Shown here: piece by piece, positions 9,276 through 18,304 of the stretch
How positions within the stretch are numbered: the first letter of the stretch is position 1
Layout: every line of letters begins with the position of its first letter
Origin: Nostoc sp. C052
GTDB taxonomy: Bacteria > Cyanobacteriota > Cyanobacteriia > Cyanobacteriales > Nostocaceae
Length of the DNA stretch: 64,000 nucleotides
NCBI RefSeq assembly: GCF_013393905.1
Contig: NZ_CP040273.1
Span: forward strand, 372,001-436,000
Direction: 5' to 3'
Translations under genes and position numbers: made by a program
The notes under the pieces: model-generated
Seen by the model: only the letters and a program-made list of their open reading frames with translations
Database searches by the model: none
Told to the model about the DNA's origin: nothing

Positions 9276-10988
9276 TTGATATCGATATTTGTAATTTTTG
9301 ATAATTGCCTTGCCTTTGACGCTGATGGTTCTCCAGTTATCTCCCAAGAAGCTGTAGCCTTGAGAGATGCCTTAGTCGATAAGTTAGCATGTCTTGATCC
9401 AATCCCTGGTGCATTAGAACAATTGCTGTGGCATTTTGGTCACAAGCAAGTGGCTGAAGTTACGGGTCGTAGCAAGCGAGTTTTGAAAGATGATTCAGGG
9501 CGTTTGTTCGTTGATTCACGAGGTAGTGGGGCGAATATTGCTGAAACTGCTGCGTTTATGCAGGGTGAGAAACAAATCCTCATCTTCAGTGACGCTGGTG
9601 GGACAGGCAGAAGTTATCATGCCGATCTAAATGCTGCGAATCGTCGGCGGCGATCGCATTATTTGTTGGAAGCTGGCTGGAGAGCAGACAACGCAATCCA
9701 GGGGTTGGGGCGATCACATCGCACAAACCAAGCATCAGCACCCGTGTTCAGACCTGTTACCACTAACGTCATCGGTGAACGCCGCTTTATCTCAACCATT
9801 GCCCGAAGGCTGGATAGCTTGGGCGCTCTTACTCGTGGTCAACGGCAGACGGGTGGCAATGGGATATTTGATACAAAGGATAACCTTGAATCTCAGTATG
9901 CAGAGTATGCCTTGTACGAACTGTTCAAGCAAATATTTCAAGGTCGATTTTACGAAGTGTCTTTGGGGAAATTCGAGCAAATGACGGGTTTATCGCTGAC
10001 TTCCCACGAAGGCGGGATGAAGATCGACTTGCCCCCATTGCGGCAATTCCTTAATCGGCTGCTGGCTTTACGCATCGATATGCAAAACATCATTTTCGAG
10101 CGTTTTGAGTTGTTGCTAAGTCAACAGATTGAAGCAGCGATCGCGGCTGGTGTCTATGAGATGGGTGTGGAAACTTTACGGGCTGAACGGTTTACTGTAT
10201 TGAGCCAGGAAGCTGTATATACTCATGCTCAAACTGGTAGTGTCACCAATTACTTGAAAGTAGAACGCACCCAAAATAACCGCATCAAAACTACCGAAGA
10301 GATGTTGGAGTTCGCAACTCAATATCAAGGAAAGCTCATGATCAACTCCAAGTCAGGCAATGCTGCTGTGTCAATTCCAACACATAGTATATACGACTCT
10401 GAGGGTGGAGTTGTCCCAAGAGTTTTGCTGATTCGCCCACAGAAAGAAACTCGCGTACCAATTCAAGACTTGGAATCTTCCACATGGGGGCAAGTTTCTA
10501 TTGATGCGTTTGCTGCTGCTTGGTCTACTGAAATAGACGCACTGCCTAAGTTCACAACCGATTACCTGCATTTGGTAACTGGTATTCTCCTACCCATCTG
10601 GAAAATACTACCACAGCAGAATAGTCGAGTATTCCGGTTGCAAACCAGCGATGGACAAAAGATTCTCGGTCGTGTGGTGAATGCTCAGGATATTCAAACC
10701 GTGCGCGAACAACTTGGACTAAGGAACCAGCTGCTTTCTCCAGAAGAACTTGTGAAGCTGGTACTCAACGAGAGATATACACAGCAGTTGCCGGGTGGCG
10801 TTACTTTACGGCGTTCTTATATTGCCACAGAACCTCGCATAGAACTGGTTAATGCTATCTCACTGGCAGAGCGACTCTTAGCTGTGGGTTGCTTCACCGA
10901 GATCATCAACTGGCAAAAGCGGGTATTCATTCCGGTTTCAGACAAAGCCCCAGCTATTCTAGCGGCTGTGATTGAAATCTTGGGATGA
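9276..10988 (+). pseudogene. headless strawberry-notch-type helicase, C-terminal part (570 aa)
   Basis: The product matches the C-terminal helicase half of bacterial strawberry-notch (SNO) proteins: the ILIFSDAGGTGRSYH and QGLGRSHRTNQ (motif VI arginine) segments and the following SNO C-terminal domain. Full proteins of this family are about three times longer, with methyltransferase-like and DEAD-type helicase domains before this part. Those are missing, so no Walker A is present and it cannot be an active helicase alone. The only start is a TTG at 9276, 18 bases after the caspase-NACHT stop. Family-like sequence begins at once (FDADGSPVISQ). This is a truncation at a recombination boundary. 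Confidence 0.8.
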
Positions 10989-11001
10989 TTCCCAACCTCA
11001 A

Positions 11002-11033
11002 AGACCCAGGTATTTAATCTGGGTCTTTTTTTC
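11002..11033 (+). terminator. intrinsic terminator after the SNO remnant
   Basis: Perfect 8-bp stem AGACCCAG / CTGGGTCT around a short A/T loop, followed by a run of eight T. It lies 14 bases after the stop at 10988. Confidence 0.85.
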
Positions 11034-11226
11034 TCTCAAAAACTTACTTAAGATAGATTATTATTCATACTTAAGTTACTTGTAAAAAGTGCTAATGTTA
11101 AAAAAATTTCCAGAAGGTCTATAACTAGGCTTGATCTGTTAGTTTCACTTGAAACGTATTTATACTTATTCTCATTATGAGAACGGCTACTTTACTAATA
11201 TTCAGCAAACGCGACTGCACATTAAA

Positions 11227-11418
11227 ATGACTACCACCAAGATTCATTCAGTTGTCTGTATTCACTCTCGTGTTTTAGTCGTATTCTACACCCCAGGTAC
11301 ATGCTGGCAGTTTCGGATTATTAGCCCCGATGGAACAGTGTTTGGCGACTATCCGATTTACTATAGTGCTGAAGCAGCAGCAAAAGCTGGGCGTGATTCG
11401 ATTTATCAAAAACGGTAA
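11227..11418 (+). CDS. small unknown protein, 63 aa; paralogue of the gene at 50654-50845
   Basis: The open frame runs back to a TTG at 11149, but the ATG at 11227 gives exactly the same length (63 aa) as its paralogue. The two share VVFYTPG.CW.FRIIS..G..FG and IYY.AEAA..G, so the protein is real and under selection. The pattern suggests a compact beta-rich domain. No known family or catalytic motif was recognised, and there is no operon partner. Confidence 0.65.
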   Translation: MTTTKIHSVVCIHSRVLVVFYTPGTCWQFRIISPDGTVFGDYPIYYSAEAAAKAGRDSIYQKR

Positions 11419-11822
11419 AGCCGTTAATTTATTCAGTGGCAACTGTTGGGAAGTTCAATGGAGCAGGCCATTGGTTGCGGCTTTGATCAGGGGCAATCGC
11501 ATTCTTTTACAGTGAAGCACGTTGCCATACATATAGCCCTTCTCAGACAGGAGACGCTCCGAGAATGGGCATTACGAAGGTAGGTATTGGTGCAGCGATC
11601 GCGCTTTTTTTACATCTGCAATTCAACACTCCGTTCCCCCTACCGTTGCCCCACGCTGCCTTGAGAACTGCGATGGCTGCGCCAACGCGCCTGGGCAAAC
11701 GCTACAGCTTTGCAATGATTGGATTGCTTGACCACTAGCAATTCATTTATGGTGCTACTTTTTCTTTGAACAGCTTCCCAGGAGAAAATGCAGGAACTTT
11801 GGTAGCTGGGATAGTCATTGGC
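11419..11822. other. 404-bp intergenic region without a recognised gene
   Basis: Contains one HIP1-like GCGATCGC and short C-rich stretches (near 11630-11690). No convincing ORF, hairpin or gene remnant was seen. It separates the small orphan gene from the convergent aldo/keto reductase. Confidence 0.5.
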
Positions 11823-12704
11823 TCATTCGTTAGGTACAGCGATCGAGTTAAGATCATTGACTGTTTGAGACGGAAGTTGCAAATCTGCGGCTTTGAGATT
11901 CTCGCGCAGATGCTCAACCGATGACGTTCCCGGAATCAGCAGGATGTTAGGCGCTCGTTGAAGCAGCCATGCTAGCGCGACCTGCATTGGTGTCGCCTGA
12001 AGAGAGCTTGCAGCGGCATCGAGCTTGGACGATTGCAACGGCGTGAATCCACCGAGGGGAAAGAACGGTACATACGCCACACCGCGCTGTGCGAGGTCGT
12101 CGATCAAGGCATCATCTTCGCGATGCGCTAAGTTGTACTGGTTCTGGACACACACAATCTCAGTCATCGCCTGAGCTTCCTCGAACTGTCGGGGAGTAAT
12201 GTTGCTCAGTCCGATATGGCGGATGAGTCCCTGACGCTTCAAGTCAACTAGGGTGGTCAGTGGTTCTGCGATCGGCCCTTCGGACGGTGCTTGAGTACCT
12301 CCAACTCTGAGATTGACAATATCTAGCGCCTCAAGACCAAGATTTTGCAGGTTATCGTGAACGGCGGTGATCAGCTCTTGCCGCGAGAAAGCAGGTTGCC
12401 ACGACTTATCCGCCGGACGACGCGCCCCTACCTTAGTGACAATCACCAAATTCTCAGGATAGGGGTGAAGCGCCTGACGAATAATTTGATTGGTGATGTG
12501 CGGACCATAGAAATCGCTAGTATCAATGTGATTGACACCGAGGGCGATCGCCTCACGGAGAACCGCAATGGCGGCATCCACGTCATGGGGCGGCCCAAAC
12601 ACTCCTGGCCCCGCGAGTTGCATTGCACCGTAACCCAGACGATTGAGAGCGATCGACGTGTTTGGCAGCGTGAAGCTGCCCCCTAGATTGGTTTGCTGAA
12701 TCAT
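11823..12704 (-). CDS. aldo/keto reductase, 293 aa
   Basis: NAD(P)H-dependent aldehyde/ketone reductase with a TIM barrel. Visible family features: N-terminal LGYGAMQL, HIDTSDFYGPH (catalytic Asp and Tyr), VTKVGAR (catalytic Lys), RHIGLSN, and the cofactor-binding IPGTSSVEHLREN near the C-terminus. Length is normal and complete. The usual histidine after strand 4 is replaced by LDIVNLRVGG, as in the YdbC-like subgroup. It runs in the same direction as the reductase at 12835 and both lie next to a divergent AraC gene, suggesting a small stress- or aldehyde-responsive unit. The stretch is visibly richer in G+C than its surroundings, suggesting transfer. Confidence 0.9.
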   Translation of the reverse strand: MIQQTNLGGSFTLPNTSIALNRLGYGAMQLAGPGVFGPPHDVDAAIAVLREAIALGVNHIDTSDFYGPHITNQIIRQALHPYPENLVIVTKVGARRPADKSWQPAFSRQELITAVHDNLQNLGLEALDIVNLRVGGTQAPSEGPIAEPLTTLVDLKRQGLIRHIGLSNITPRQFEEAQAMTEIVCVQNQYNLAHREDDALIDDLAQRGVAYVPFFPLGGFTPLQSSKLDAAASSLQATPMQVALAWLLQRAPNILLIPGTSSVEHLRENLKAADLQLPSQTVNDLNSIAVPNE

Positions 12705-12834
12705 ATTGCTATTTCCTTCGAGTGCTAATTAGTTTTAGTAAAAAGAGTGAAGCCTATTCGATGTCAAAAGGAGGATTATTTCAGGCTGTATTTTCAGTAC
12801 TCACAAAGATGCTGGTTGAGTCATGCTCACACTC

Positions 12835-13794
12835 TTATTGGCCGTTCACACGCAACACGATCTTGCCCAGATAATGCTGTTTCATCGCTGATTGCGCCTG
12901 CGCCGCCGCTTCGAGTGGAAACGTCTGCGCGATGTGAACTTGAAACTGGTCGATGCCGATCAATCGGTTGAGTTGATCGAACAACATCGGGTCAGCATTT
13001 GCCTTCTTGAGTTCCACACCGTCGGGCGCTTTGGGTTCGGGCATTATGCCGTTAGGAAAAGCAATGATTCCGCCCTGGCGCACCAAACTCAGCGTAGATT
13101 GAACGTTGTCACTGCCCACTAGCACCAACGCGGCATCGAAGCCATCGGGCGCAAATGCGCGGGCGCGTTGCCCAACGTCGTCGCCGTGTCCGTCCACCGC
13201 TTCATCAGCACCCAACTGCTTGACCAACTCCACACCGTCTGCGCCCGATGCAATGGCGAAAACGCTCGCGCCCATCCGCTTGGCGAGTTGCAGCGCGACG
13301 TGACCGACGCCACCGCTCGCGCCCCACAGGATCAATTTGGTTCCATCGCCCGTCAAGAGCGCCTTCAAATTACTTAGCGCCGTCAAACCAGCAATGGGCA
13401 ATCCGCCTGCCATTAGCATATCAAGGCCATCGGGTATCGGCGCGACCGTTTTTTCGGAGACGACGACGTATTCTGCATAGCTACCGCCCTTGTCGTTCAT
13501 AAAACTTTGGGCATAAACGCGATCGCCAACGGCGAAACGCTCGACACCATCGCCGACAGCAGTGATCGTGCCTGCACATTCGCCGCCCAGCACACGCGGA
13601 AAGTGAACTTCGTTATACACCAGTTCACCTTCACGCTCCATCACGTCCCAGACACCAACTCCGGCGACCTCAACGCGAATCAAAACTTCGCCCGTATCTA
13701 CCGTAGGTACGGGTAAGGTGTGCAAAGTCAGCTTATCAAATCCGCCGAACTTGTCAACAGCCATTGCTTTCATCGGTTGGGAAGTGGTTTGCAT
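12835..13794 (-). CDS. NADP-dependent quinone oxidoreductase-type MDR protein, 319 aa
   Basis: Medium-chain reductase of the zinc-independent (quinone oxidoreductase) type. N-terminal GroES-like domain (GEVLIRVEVAGVGVWD, GGECAGTI) and a Rossmann domain with GASGGVGHVALQLAK. Zinc-binding cysteines of classical alcohol dehydrogenases are absent. Two starts are possible, 13794 (MQTTSQPM) and 13773 (MKAMAVDKFGG); the second begins exactly where the family does. It precedes the aldo/keto reductase by 130 bases and is divergent from the AraC regulator. Confidence 0.9.
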   Translation of the reverse strand: MQTTSQPMKAMAVDKFGGFDKLTLHTLPVPTVDTGEVLIRVEVAGVGVWDVMEREGELVYNEVHFPRVLGGECAGTITAVGDGVERFAVGDRVYAQSFMNDKGGSYAEYVVVSEKTVAPIPDGLDMLMAGGLPIAGLTALSNLKALLTGDGTKLILWGASGGVGHVALQLAKRMGASVFAIASGADGVELVKQLGADEAVDGHGDDVGQRARAFAPDGFDAALVLVGSDNVQSTLSLVRQGGIIAFPNGIMPEPKAPDGVELKKANADPMLFDQLNRLIGIDQFQVHIAQTFPLEAAAQAQSAMKQHYLGKIVLRVNGQ

Positions 13795-13969
13795 TTCTTA
13801 GGTTCTCCGAATCGAACGCTTCTTTGATCGCTACAAGTTCAGCATAAGTTTGAAAAGCTTTTCTTGAAATACACAAACCTCGCTGATGATTGCCTAATTC
13901 TCCAAAGCAATCGTTTTAAGTGGTTCTATAATTGTCAAGAGTAAGGCATTGAGCGATCAAGTTCATAGC
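13795..13969. promoter_or_regulatory. divergent promoter region between reductase genes and AraC
   Basis: Shared upstream region of two divergent genes. It holds a perfect 12-bp palindrome GAAAAGCTTTTC (13852-13863), a plausible operator. AraC-type regulators commonly act on the divergent neighbour; that this one does is inferred. Confidence 0.45.
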
Positions 13970-14881
13970 ATGATTAAAATTTCTAATTCTGACGTGATTG
14001 CGAATCAGTACCAAGAACTCGCGACCTTGCTAATCAGGCACACCAAGGGTAATGGTTTGCATTCAACTGCGATCAATCAATTGAGCTTTGGGCGCTCCGA
14101 TGCGATGTCTTCGGCAACCTACAGTGTTGATGAACCCCGCTTCACCCTGATCGTTCAAGGCAAGAAAGAAATGTTGCTGGGTGAGGAAACATATCCATAC
14201 CACGCAGGGCAATATCAAGTCCTTTCGGTTGCTCTACCGATCAGTGGATGTGTGGTTGAGGCAACACCTGACAAGCCGTGTTTAATGCTGAAGTTGAGCT
14301 TAGACTTAGTGCAACTGTGTGATTTGGTTGCCCAGATGGGTTTTAGTTCAGCCAAGCAAGAGAACTCTGTCCGAGGTCTATGGGTTAGCAACGCCGATGC
14401 TACGTTGATGGAGTGTGTCCTTCGCCTAGTCAAGCTCTTAGAAACACCGCAAGACATCCCGATACTAGCACCGGTGATGCTGCGTGAACTCTATTACCGT
14501 CTGCTTGTCGGGGAACAAAGTAAAGCCGTGCGCCAAATTGCCACATCCGGCAGCAGTATGCAGCGCATTGCGTCAGCCATCCAACTGATCAAGGCGGAGT
14601 TTAACCAATCACTGCGGATCGAGGATTTAGCAAACCGGGTCAAGATGTCTGCTTCGTCGTTTCACCAGCATTTTAAGCAAGTGACCTCGATGAGTCCGAT
14701 GCAATATCAAAAGCAGCTAAGACTGTTGGAAGCACGACGCCTAATGCTAACTGAAGATTTTGATGCAATTGCTACTGCTCACCAAGTGGGATATGAAAGT
14801 CCCTCACAGTTCAGCCGTGAATATTCTCGAATGTTTGGTGCGCCGCCAATTCAGGACATTCAACGTTTACGTACAGCATAA
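13970..14881 (+). CDS. AraC-family transcriptional regulator, 303 aa
   Basis: N-terminal AraC_N-type sensing domain (residues 20-175, with SSATYSVDEPRFTLIVQG) and a C-terminal pair of helix-turn-helix units (RIEDLANRVKMSASSFHQHF and AIATAHQVGYESPSQFSREY). The latter is the classic AraC signature, ending in RMFGAPP. I chose the ATG at 13970 over the upstream in-frame TTG at 13949. It is divergent from the reductase pair, which is its likely target. Regulators of this subtype often control oxidoreductase genes for reactive aldehydes; that is inferred. Confidence 0.9.
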   Translation: MIKISNSDVIANQYQELATLLIRHTKGNGLHSTAINQLSFGRSDAMSSATYSVDEPRFTLIVQGKKEMLLGEETYPYHAGQYQVLSVALPISGCVVEATPDKPCLMLKLSLDLVQLCDLVAQMGFSSAKQENSVRGLWVSNADATLMECVLRLVKLLETPQDIPILAPVMLRELYYRLLVGEQSKAVRQIATSGSSMQRIASAIQLIKAEFNQSLRIEDLANRVKMSASSFHQHFKQVTSMSPMQYQKQLRLLEARRLMLTEDFDAIATAHQVGYESPSQFSREYSRMFGAPPIQDIQRLRTA

Positions 14882-15026
14882 CCCTGTTTTGTCACTCTAA
14901 GAAAATAAAAATCAGAGCCGAATTTTCAACTGTATAGCCAACGGTGTACTCGCTATCCCACATTATATTCGTGCATCTAATTACTAAAACAGTGACAATT
15001 AGTTAGCAGAGGGTAGCGACCAATCT

Positions 15027-16163
15027 TTAATTTTGTTTTAGTACTTTTTCAATTTCTATTAATTTGTGACGTAAGACTTCCTGTAATTCTGTTAATTCAG
15101 CAGGGTTAGCTTGCTTGAGCAACTCTAAAGAGAGTTGTTGCAAACGATTAGATGCTTGGGATACTGCTTTTTTCTTAGTATTTTTGGTTACTGCTAGCTT
15201 AGACTCAGATGCTATCACTTCAGCTACTAATTTTCGAGTAGCAACAACAGACAACTTTTCTACTATTACTTTGTGCGTAGTCTCTTCCCTAATAGATTTT
15301 GCTTTTTGTTCACTCAATCCCAAATTTTTTGCGGAAAGTTTTTGTAGAGCCAATGCATGAACACCTTTAAGTCCTGCTCTTATAGCAAGTTTTAGGTCTT
15401 CTGCTAAAGATAGCATCGGAAAAATATTGGCATCGATAGAAGCAGGATTTAGCTGTAAATCTAACAGTAGGCTTAAGATTGCTCGTTCTGAGTCGCTTAA
15501 ATCTAACGACTCTAGTTCTTGTTCTTGTTTTTTTGCATCTGCTGTTATTAAGTCCACCAGCGATGTTATACGTTTTTGACTATTCAAACGTCGTATTACT
15601 GTTGAAAGAATACGCGGAATATCTTGAAGTTCTAATCCAATAATTGTAGACAATTCACGCGCGATCGCCTCGGCTTTATCCAAAGGATTAAGGTCTTCTC
15701 GATGTAGAGAAGTTAGTAGTGCTTTACGATGTAAACCAGTCGGTTCTGGAATAATAACTGCTTCTAAGGTTTGCCAACCTAAAGCTTTAGCACTGCGCCA
15801 GCGTCGCTCTCCGTCAAATATTAATAGATGATTCTCTCTTTGAATCAGAATAACTGGTTGTAACTGTCCATCACTAGCTAAAGAGCGAGACATAGATTCA
15901 AGACTTTCAGTTAAAAATGTTTGTCTAGGTTGTTCTATATTTGGCTCTATTTGCTCGATAGGAATTGACAAAATACCTATTTGTGACTGAAGTTGTGTTC
16001 GCAACTCTTCCAATTGTCTTTCCAACTCGCCAGAATTTTTGTCACGAAGTTCTTCAATCTCTGCTCTTAATTGCTGTATTTCTTGCTCTGCTTCAGATAA
16101 TTGCTGAGATTGCTTCGCACCTGAAAAATAATTTGTAAGATTAGTAGTGTTACGAGCGCACAT
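15027..16163 (-). CDS. parB: ParB-type partition protein, 378 aa
   Basis: Residues about 20-75 form a coiled coil (EAEQEIQQLRAEIEELRDK). The ParB/Spo0J N-terminal CTPase domain follows (IPIEQIEPN, QPRQTF, then IFDGERRWRSAKALG, the ParB box). A central HTH region then leads to a basic C-terminal part for dimerisation. It binds centromere sites and works with the ParA NTPase encoded 2 bases upstream in the same direction. The pair is a plasmid-type partition operon. The N-terminal coiled coil before the CTPase domain is unusual for short chromosomal ParB proteins but seen in plasmid forms. Confidence 0.88.
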   Translation of the reverse strand: MCARNTTNLTNYFSGAKQSQQLSEAEQEIQQLRAEIEELRDKNSGELERQLEELRTQLQSQIGILSIPIEQIEPNIEQPRQTFLTESLESMSRSLASDGQLQPVILIQRENHLLIFDGERRWRSAKALGWQTLEAVIIPEPTGLHRKALLTSLHREDLNPLDKAEAIARELSTIIGLELQDIPRILSTVIRRLNSQKRITSLVDLITADAKKQEQELESLDLSDSERAILSLLLDLQLNPASIDANIFPMLSLAEDLKLAIRAGLKGVHALALQKLSAKNLGLSEQKAKSIREETTHKVIVEKLSVVATRKLVAEVIASESKLAVTKNTKKKAVSQASNRLQQLSLELLKQANPAELTELQEVLRHKLIEIEKVLKQN

Positions 16164-16165
16164 AA

Positions 16166-16978
16166 TTATTTTGTCTTTTTAGTTGTCTTAGGTTTTCCAA
16201 TTAAAGTCACAAGATGAGAAGTAGTTTCTTTAAAATCATCCTTAGCAGGATGACTAGGACGGTAAATATGCAATGGTAAACCTTGACCACTGGCATTGAC
16301 AAATTCTGCGCTATCACGGATTGCTGGAAATGCTCGAATCTTCATGTGTTGCAACTGTTCAGGTAATCCTGCAAGCATCTGTCTATGAGTACTTCTGCGA
16401 ACATCATATTGATTGGGAACAAATCCTAAAATTTCTGGAGTTGGGTTTAAACGCAAGTATTTGCAATGATAGTAGTACCATTCCAATAAATGTGCTGCTC
16501 CTTGAATTGATTTTGGTTCTAGCTGTACGGGGATAATAATATGTGTACAAGCGGCTAGAGCCATTAAAGGTAAAGGGCCAAGGGTAGCTGGGCAATCAAA
16601 AATAACTACATCGTGTACTAGTGGATAATCTGTTAAACAGTCGGCTAAAAGGTAGGCTCCTCTTTTATGTAGCACAAGTTCATCTGCTGTTTGGGTTAAT
16701 ACCATTCCCCCTTGGCATACGACAACATTATTGGTGTACTGCCTCCAGCAAGGAGTTAATGGCCAAACACCGTCAAATTTATCTTTGAGAACTCCTGCTA
16801 AAGTCTGTTCTGGTTCTGGTGGATTCAAACCACAGAATAATGTTAATGAGCCTTGTGGGTCGAGGTCTAGTAGGGCTACATTGTACTTGCGTTTTGCTAG
16901 GTCGTAAGCTAAATGAACTGAAAGTGTAGTCTTACCACTGCCTCCAGCGTTGCTAATCACAGCTAGTCGAATTTGCAT
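16166..16978 (-). CDS. parA: ParA-type partition ATPase, 270 aa
   Basis: Deviant Walker A motif NAGGSGKTT at residues 9-17 (K residues as in ParA/MinD), Walker A' LLDLDPQGSL, and Walker B VVIFDCPATLG. This is the nucleoid-bound ATPase that moves ParB-bound DNA. Length is that of the short (type Ib-like or chromosomal-like) ParA without an N-terminal HTH, so autoregulation may be done by ParB. The operon runs parA-parB with a 2-base gap. The palindrome upstream (17025-17046) is a likely operator. Confidence 0.93.
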   Translation of the reverse strand: MQIRLAVISNAGGSGKTTLSVHLAYDLAKRKYNVALLDLDPQGSLTLFCGLNPPEPEQTLAGVLKDKFDGVWPLTPCWRQYTNNVVVCQGGMVLTQTADELVLHKRGAYLLADCLTDYPLVHDVVIFDCPATLGPLPLMALAACTHIIIPVQLEPKSIQGAAHLLEWYYYHCKYLRLNPTPEILGFVPNQYDVRRSTHRQMLAGLPEQLQHMKIRAFPAIRDSAEFVNASGQGLPLHIYRPSHPAKDDFKETTSHLVTLIGKPKTTKKTK

Positions 16979-17003
16979 GGCTTCACTTTGAGTGCTATTT
17001 CCG

Positions 17004-17046
17004 AATCATATATTATGACGTTGAGATCATATATCAATATATGATC
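17004..17046. promoter_or_regulatory. palindromic operator or parS candidate upstream of parA
   Basis: A perfect inverted repeat GATCATATA-TCAA-TATATGATC (17025-17046) is preceded by a related sequence ATCATATATTATGA (17005-17018). They lie 26-75 bases before the parA start, where autoregulatory or parS sites are usually found. Confidence 0.55.
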
Positions 17047-17109
17047 CAAATAATTACTTGTCTTTCTTATTGTGTCTTCCATTTAAGATAGTTTATTAAA
17101 GAAGGTTTT

Positions 17110-17631
17110 ATGGCAGGCATCATGAAATCTACCAAACGACCACCCAAACCACAACAACCAAAGCTCAAACACCCAAGTTCAAAACCAGAACACATCCCCG
17201 CCACTAATCAGTCAGAGGGAGAGTCACTAAATGTAACTGATGAGCCAATAGAGTTGACCGAAGATGCACAGGAGGCGATTAACATTACTCTTCTCAGCGA
17301 TCGCAGTAGTGCTGATAACTCGTCGCAGCCATCCCAAGGACAGCGAACTTCTAAACCCTATGTTGAAAACTCAGAATATTCAGAGCGGTTTCAGCATGTA
17401 AGATTCATAGACTGCGACAAAGCAGTGAGGCAGATTATATTTGAGTGCAGAAACTGCCAACAGGGCATACTTTGTAAATTTACGGGTGAGCCTGTAGTTG
17501 GAGAATATAACGGGCGACCTTCAATCATCCAAATTAAGGTTAAGTGCCCCAACTGTGAGCAAACGGCGATTAGATTGAGTACAGGAGAAGTGGTTTCAAC
17601 AACAGCGATTCCTTCACCTTGGCAGCAATGA
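17110..17631 (+). CDS. unknown protein with a C-terminal zinc-ribbon, 173 aa
   Basis: Divergent from parA. The first 95 residues are proline-, glutamine- and acid-rich and probably disordered. Residues 110-165 carry two knuckles, CRNCQQGILC and CPNCEQ, forming a likely zinc ribbon (nucleic-acid or protein binding). No family was recognised. Being divergent from the partition operon, it may share the palindromic control region. Confidence 0.6.
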   Translation: MAGIMKSTKRPPKPQQPKLKHPSSKPEHIPATNQSEGESLNVTDEPIELTEDAQEAINITLLSDRSSADNSSQPSQGQRTSKPYVENSEYSERFQHVRFIDCDKAVRQIIFECRNCQQGILCKFTGEPVVGEYNGRPSIIQIKVKCPNCEQTAIRLSTGEVVSTTAIPSPWQQ

Positions 17632-17682
17632 TGGCACACACCCTCTTCAAGAGTGATTAGTAAGAGATATTAACGATTGATA

Positions 17683-17886
17683 ATGCAAAAGCTGAGATTT
17701 TTACCCTCAATAATAACTGCACTAACGGCACTGACATTAACTAGTTGCAGTACTACTACTGCTGAACAGTATGAAGCTACAGCACTCACCAGTTACACCT
17801 GGCAAGCTAAGTATGCGAATAACCTAAAATTGACTTTGGGTGTGAATGATAATTCAGTTGAGAAAGCTGAACCTGTTAGCAAGTAG
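17683..17886 (+). CDS. small lipoprotein, 67 aa
   Basis: ATG at 17683 (a TTG at 17677 is also in frame). A short signal peptide (basic MQKLRF then hydrophobic ITALTALTLTSC) ends in a lipobox LTSC, so a diacylated Cys near residue 23 is expected. The mature part is only about 45 residues, polar, with no recognised domain. Small lipoproteins of this kind on plasmids may be entry-exclusion or toxin-inhibitor proteins, but nothing here shows it. Confidence 0.6.
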   Translation: MQKLRFLPSIITALTALTLTSCSTTTAEQYEATALTSYTWQAKYANNLKLTLGVNDNSVEKAEPVSK

Positions 17887-18039
17887 TGACCCACTCGTTA
17901 CGTATTCAGCAAGAAGTTAAAGATCAAGACTGAATTGCTTTTCAACAAAAAATTGACATTAAAGTATAAATCAAAGAGTCAACGATGATCTAATTTAATT
18001 TCTGCTGCGTTGATAAAAAAGATTTCAAAAATTCCTTTT

Positions 18040-18178
18040 GGGGGCTATATGGGGGCTATATATACCCCAACAATAGATCGGGACTTTGGGGATATTTTGA
18101 CACCTATATAGGGTATATATAGGTGCTAAATGGGGTATATTTGACTGATTAACATTTTGTACCCCATTTAGCCCCCAA
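18040..18178. repeat. repeat cluster upstream of parM: candidate parC centromere/operator
   Basis: Dense symmetric DNA: tandem direct repeat GGGGGCTATAT (18040-18050 and 18051-18061); perfect palindrome CACCTATATA-GGGTA-TATATAGGTG (18101-18125); and 13-bp inverted repeat GCTAAATGGGGTA / TACCCCATTTAGC (18125-18137, 18160-18172). TTGGGGGCT at 18038 mirrors AGCCCCCAA at 18170. Type II partition loci keep their centromere and operator in this position. Confidence 0.65.
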
Positions 18179-18304
18179 GGGGTTATGATAAGCTCTTGAG
18201 ATTAGGAAAGAAGGGGGAAGTTATTTTATTCTTCTTTCTCTTGCCCTTGCAGATCACTTGAACAGATAATTTTCACTTTCTCAAAGTGTATTACTTTTGT
18301 ATTT

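Noticed and set aside
13106..13502. Plus-strand ORFs opposite the MDR reductase gene
   Set aside because: Arg/Pro/Ser-rich shadows caused by high G+C on the antisense strand.
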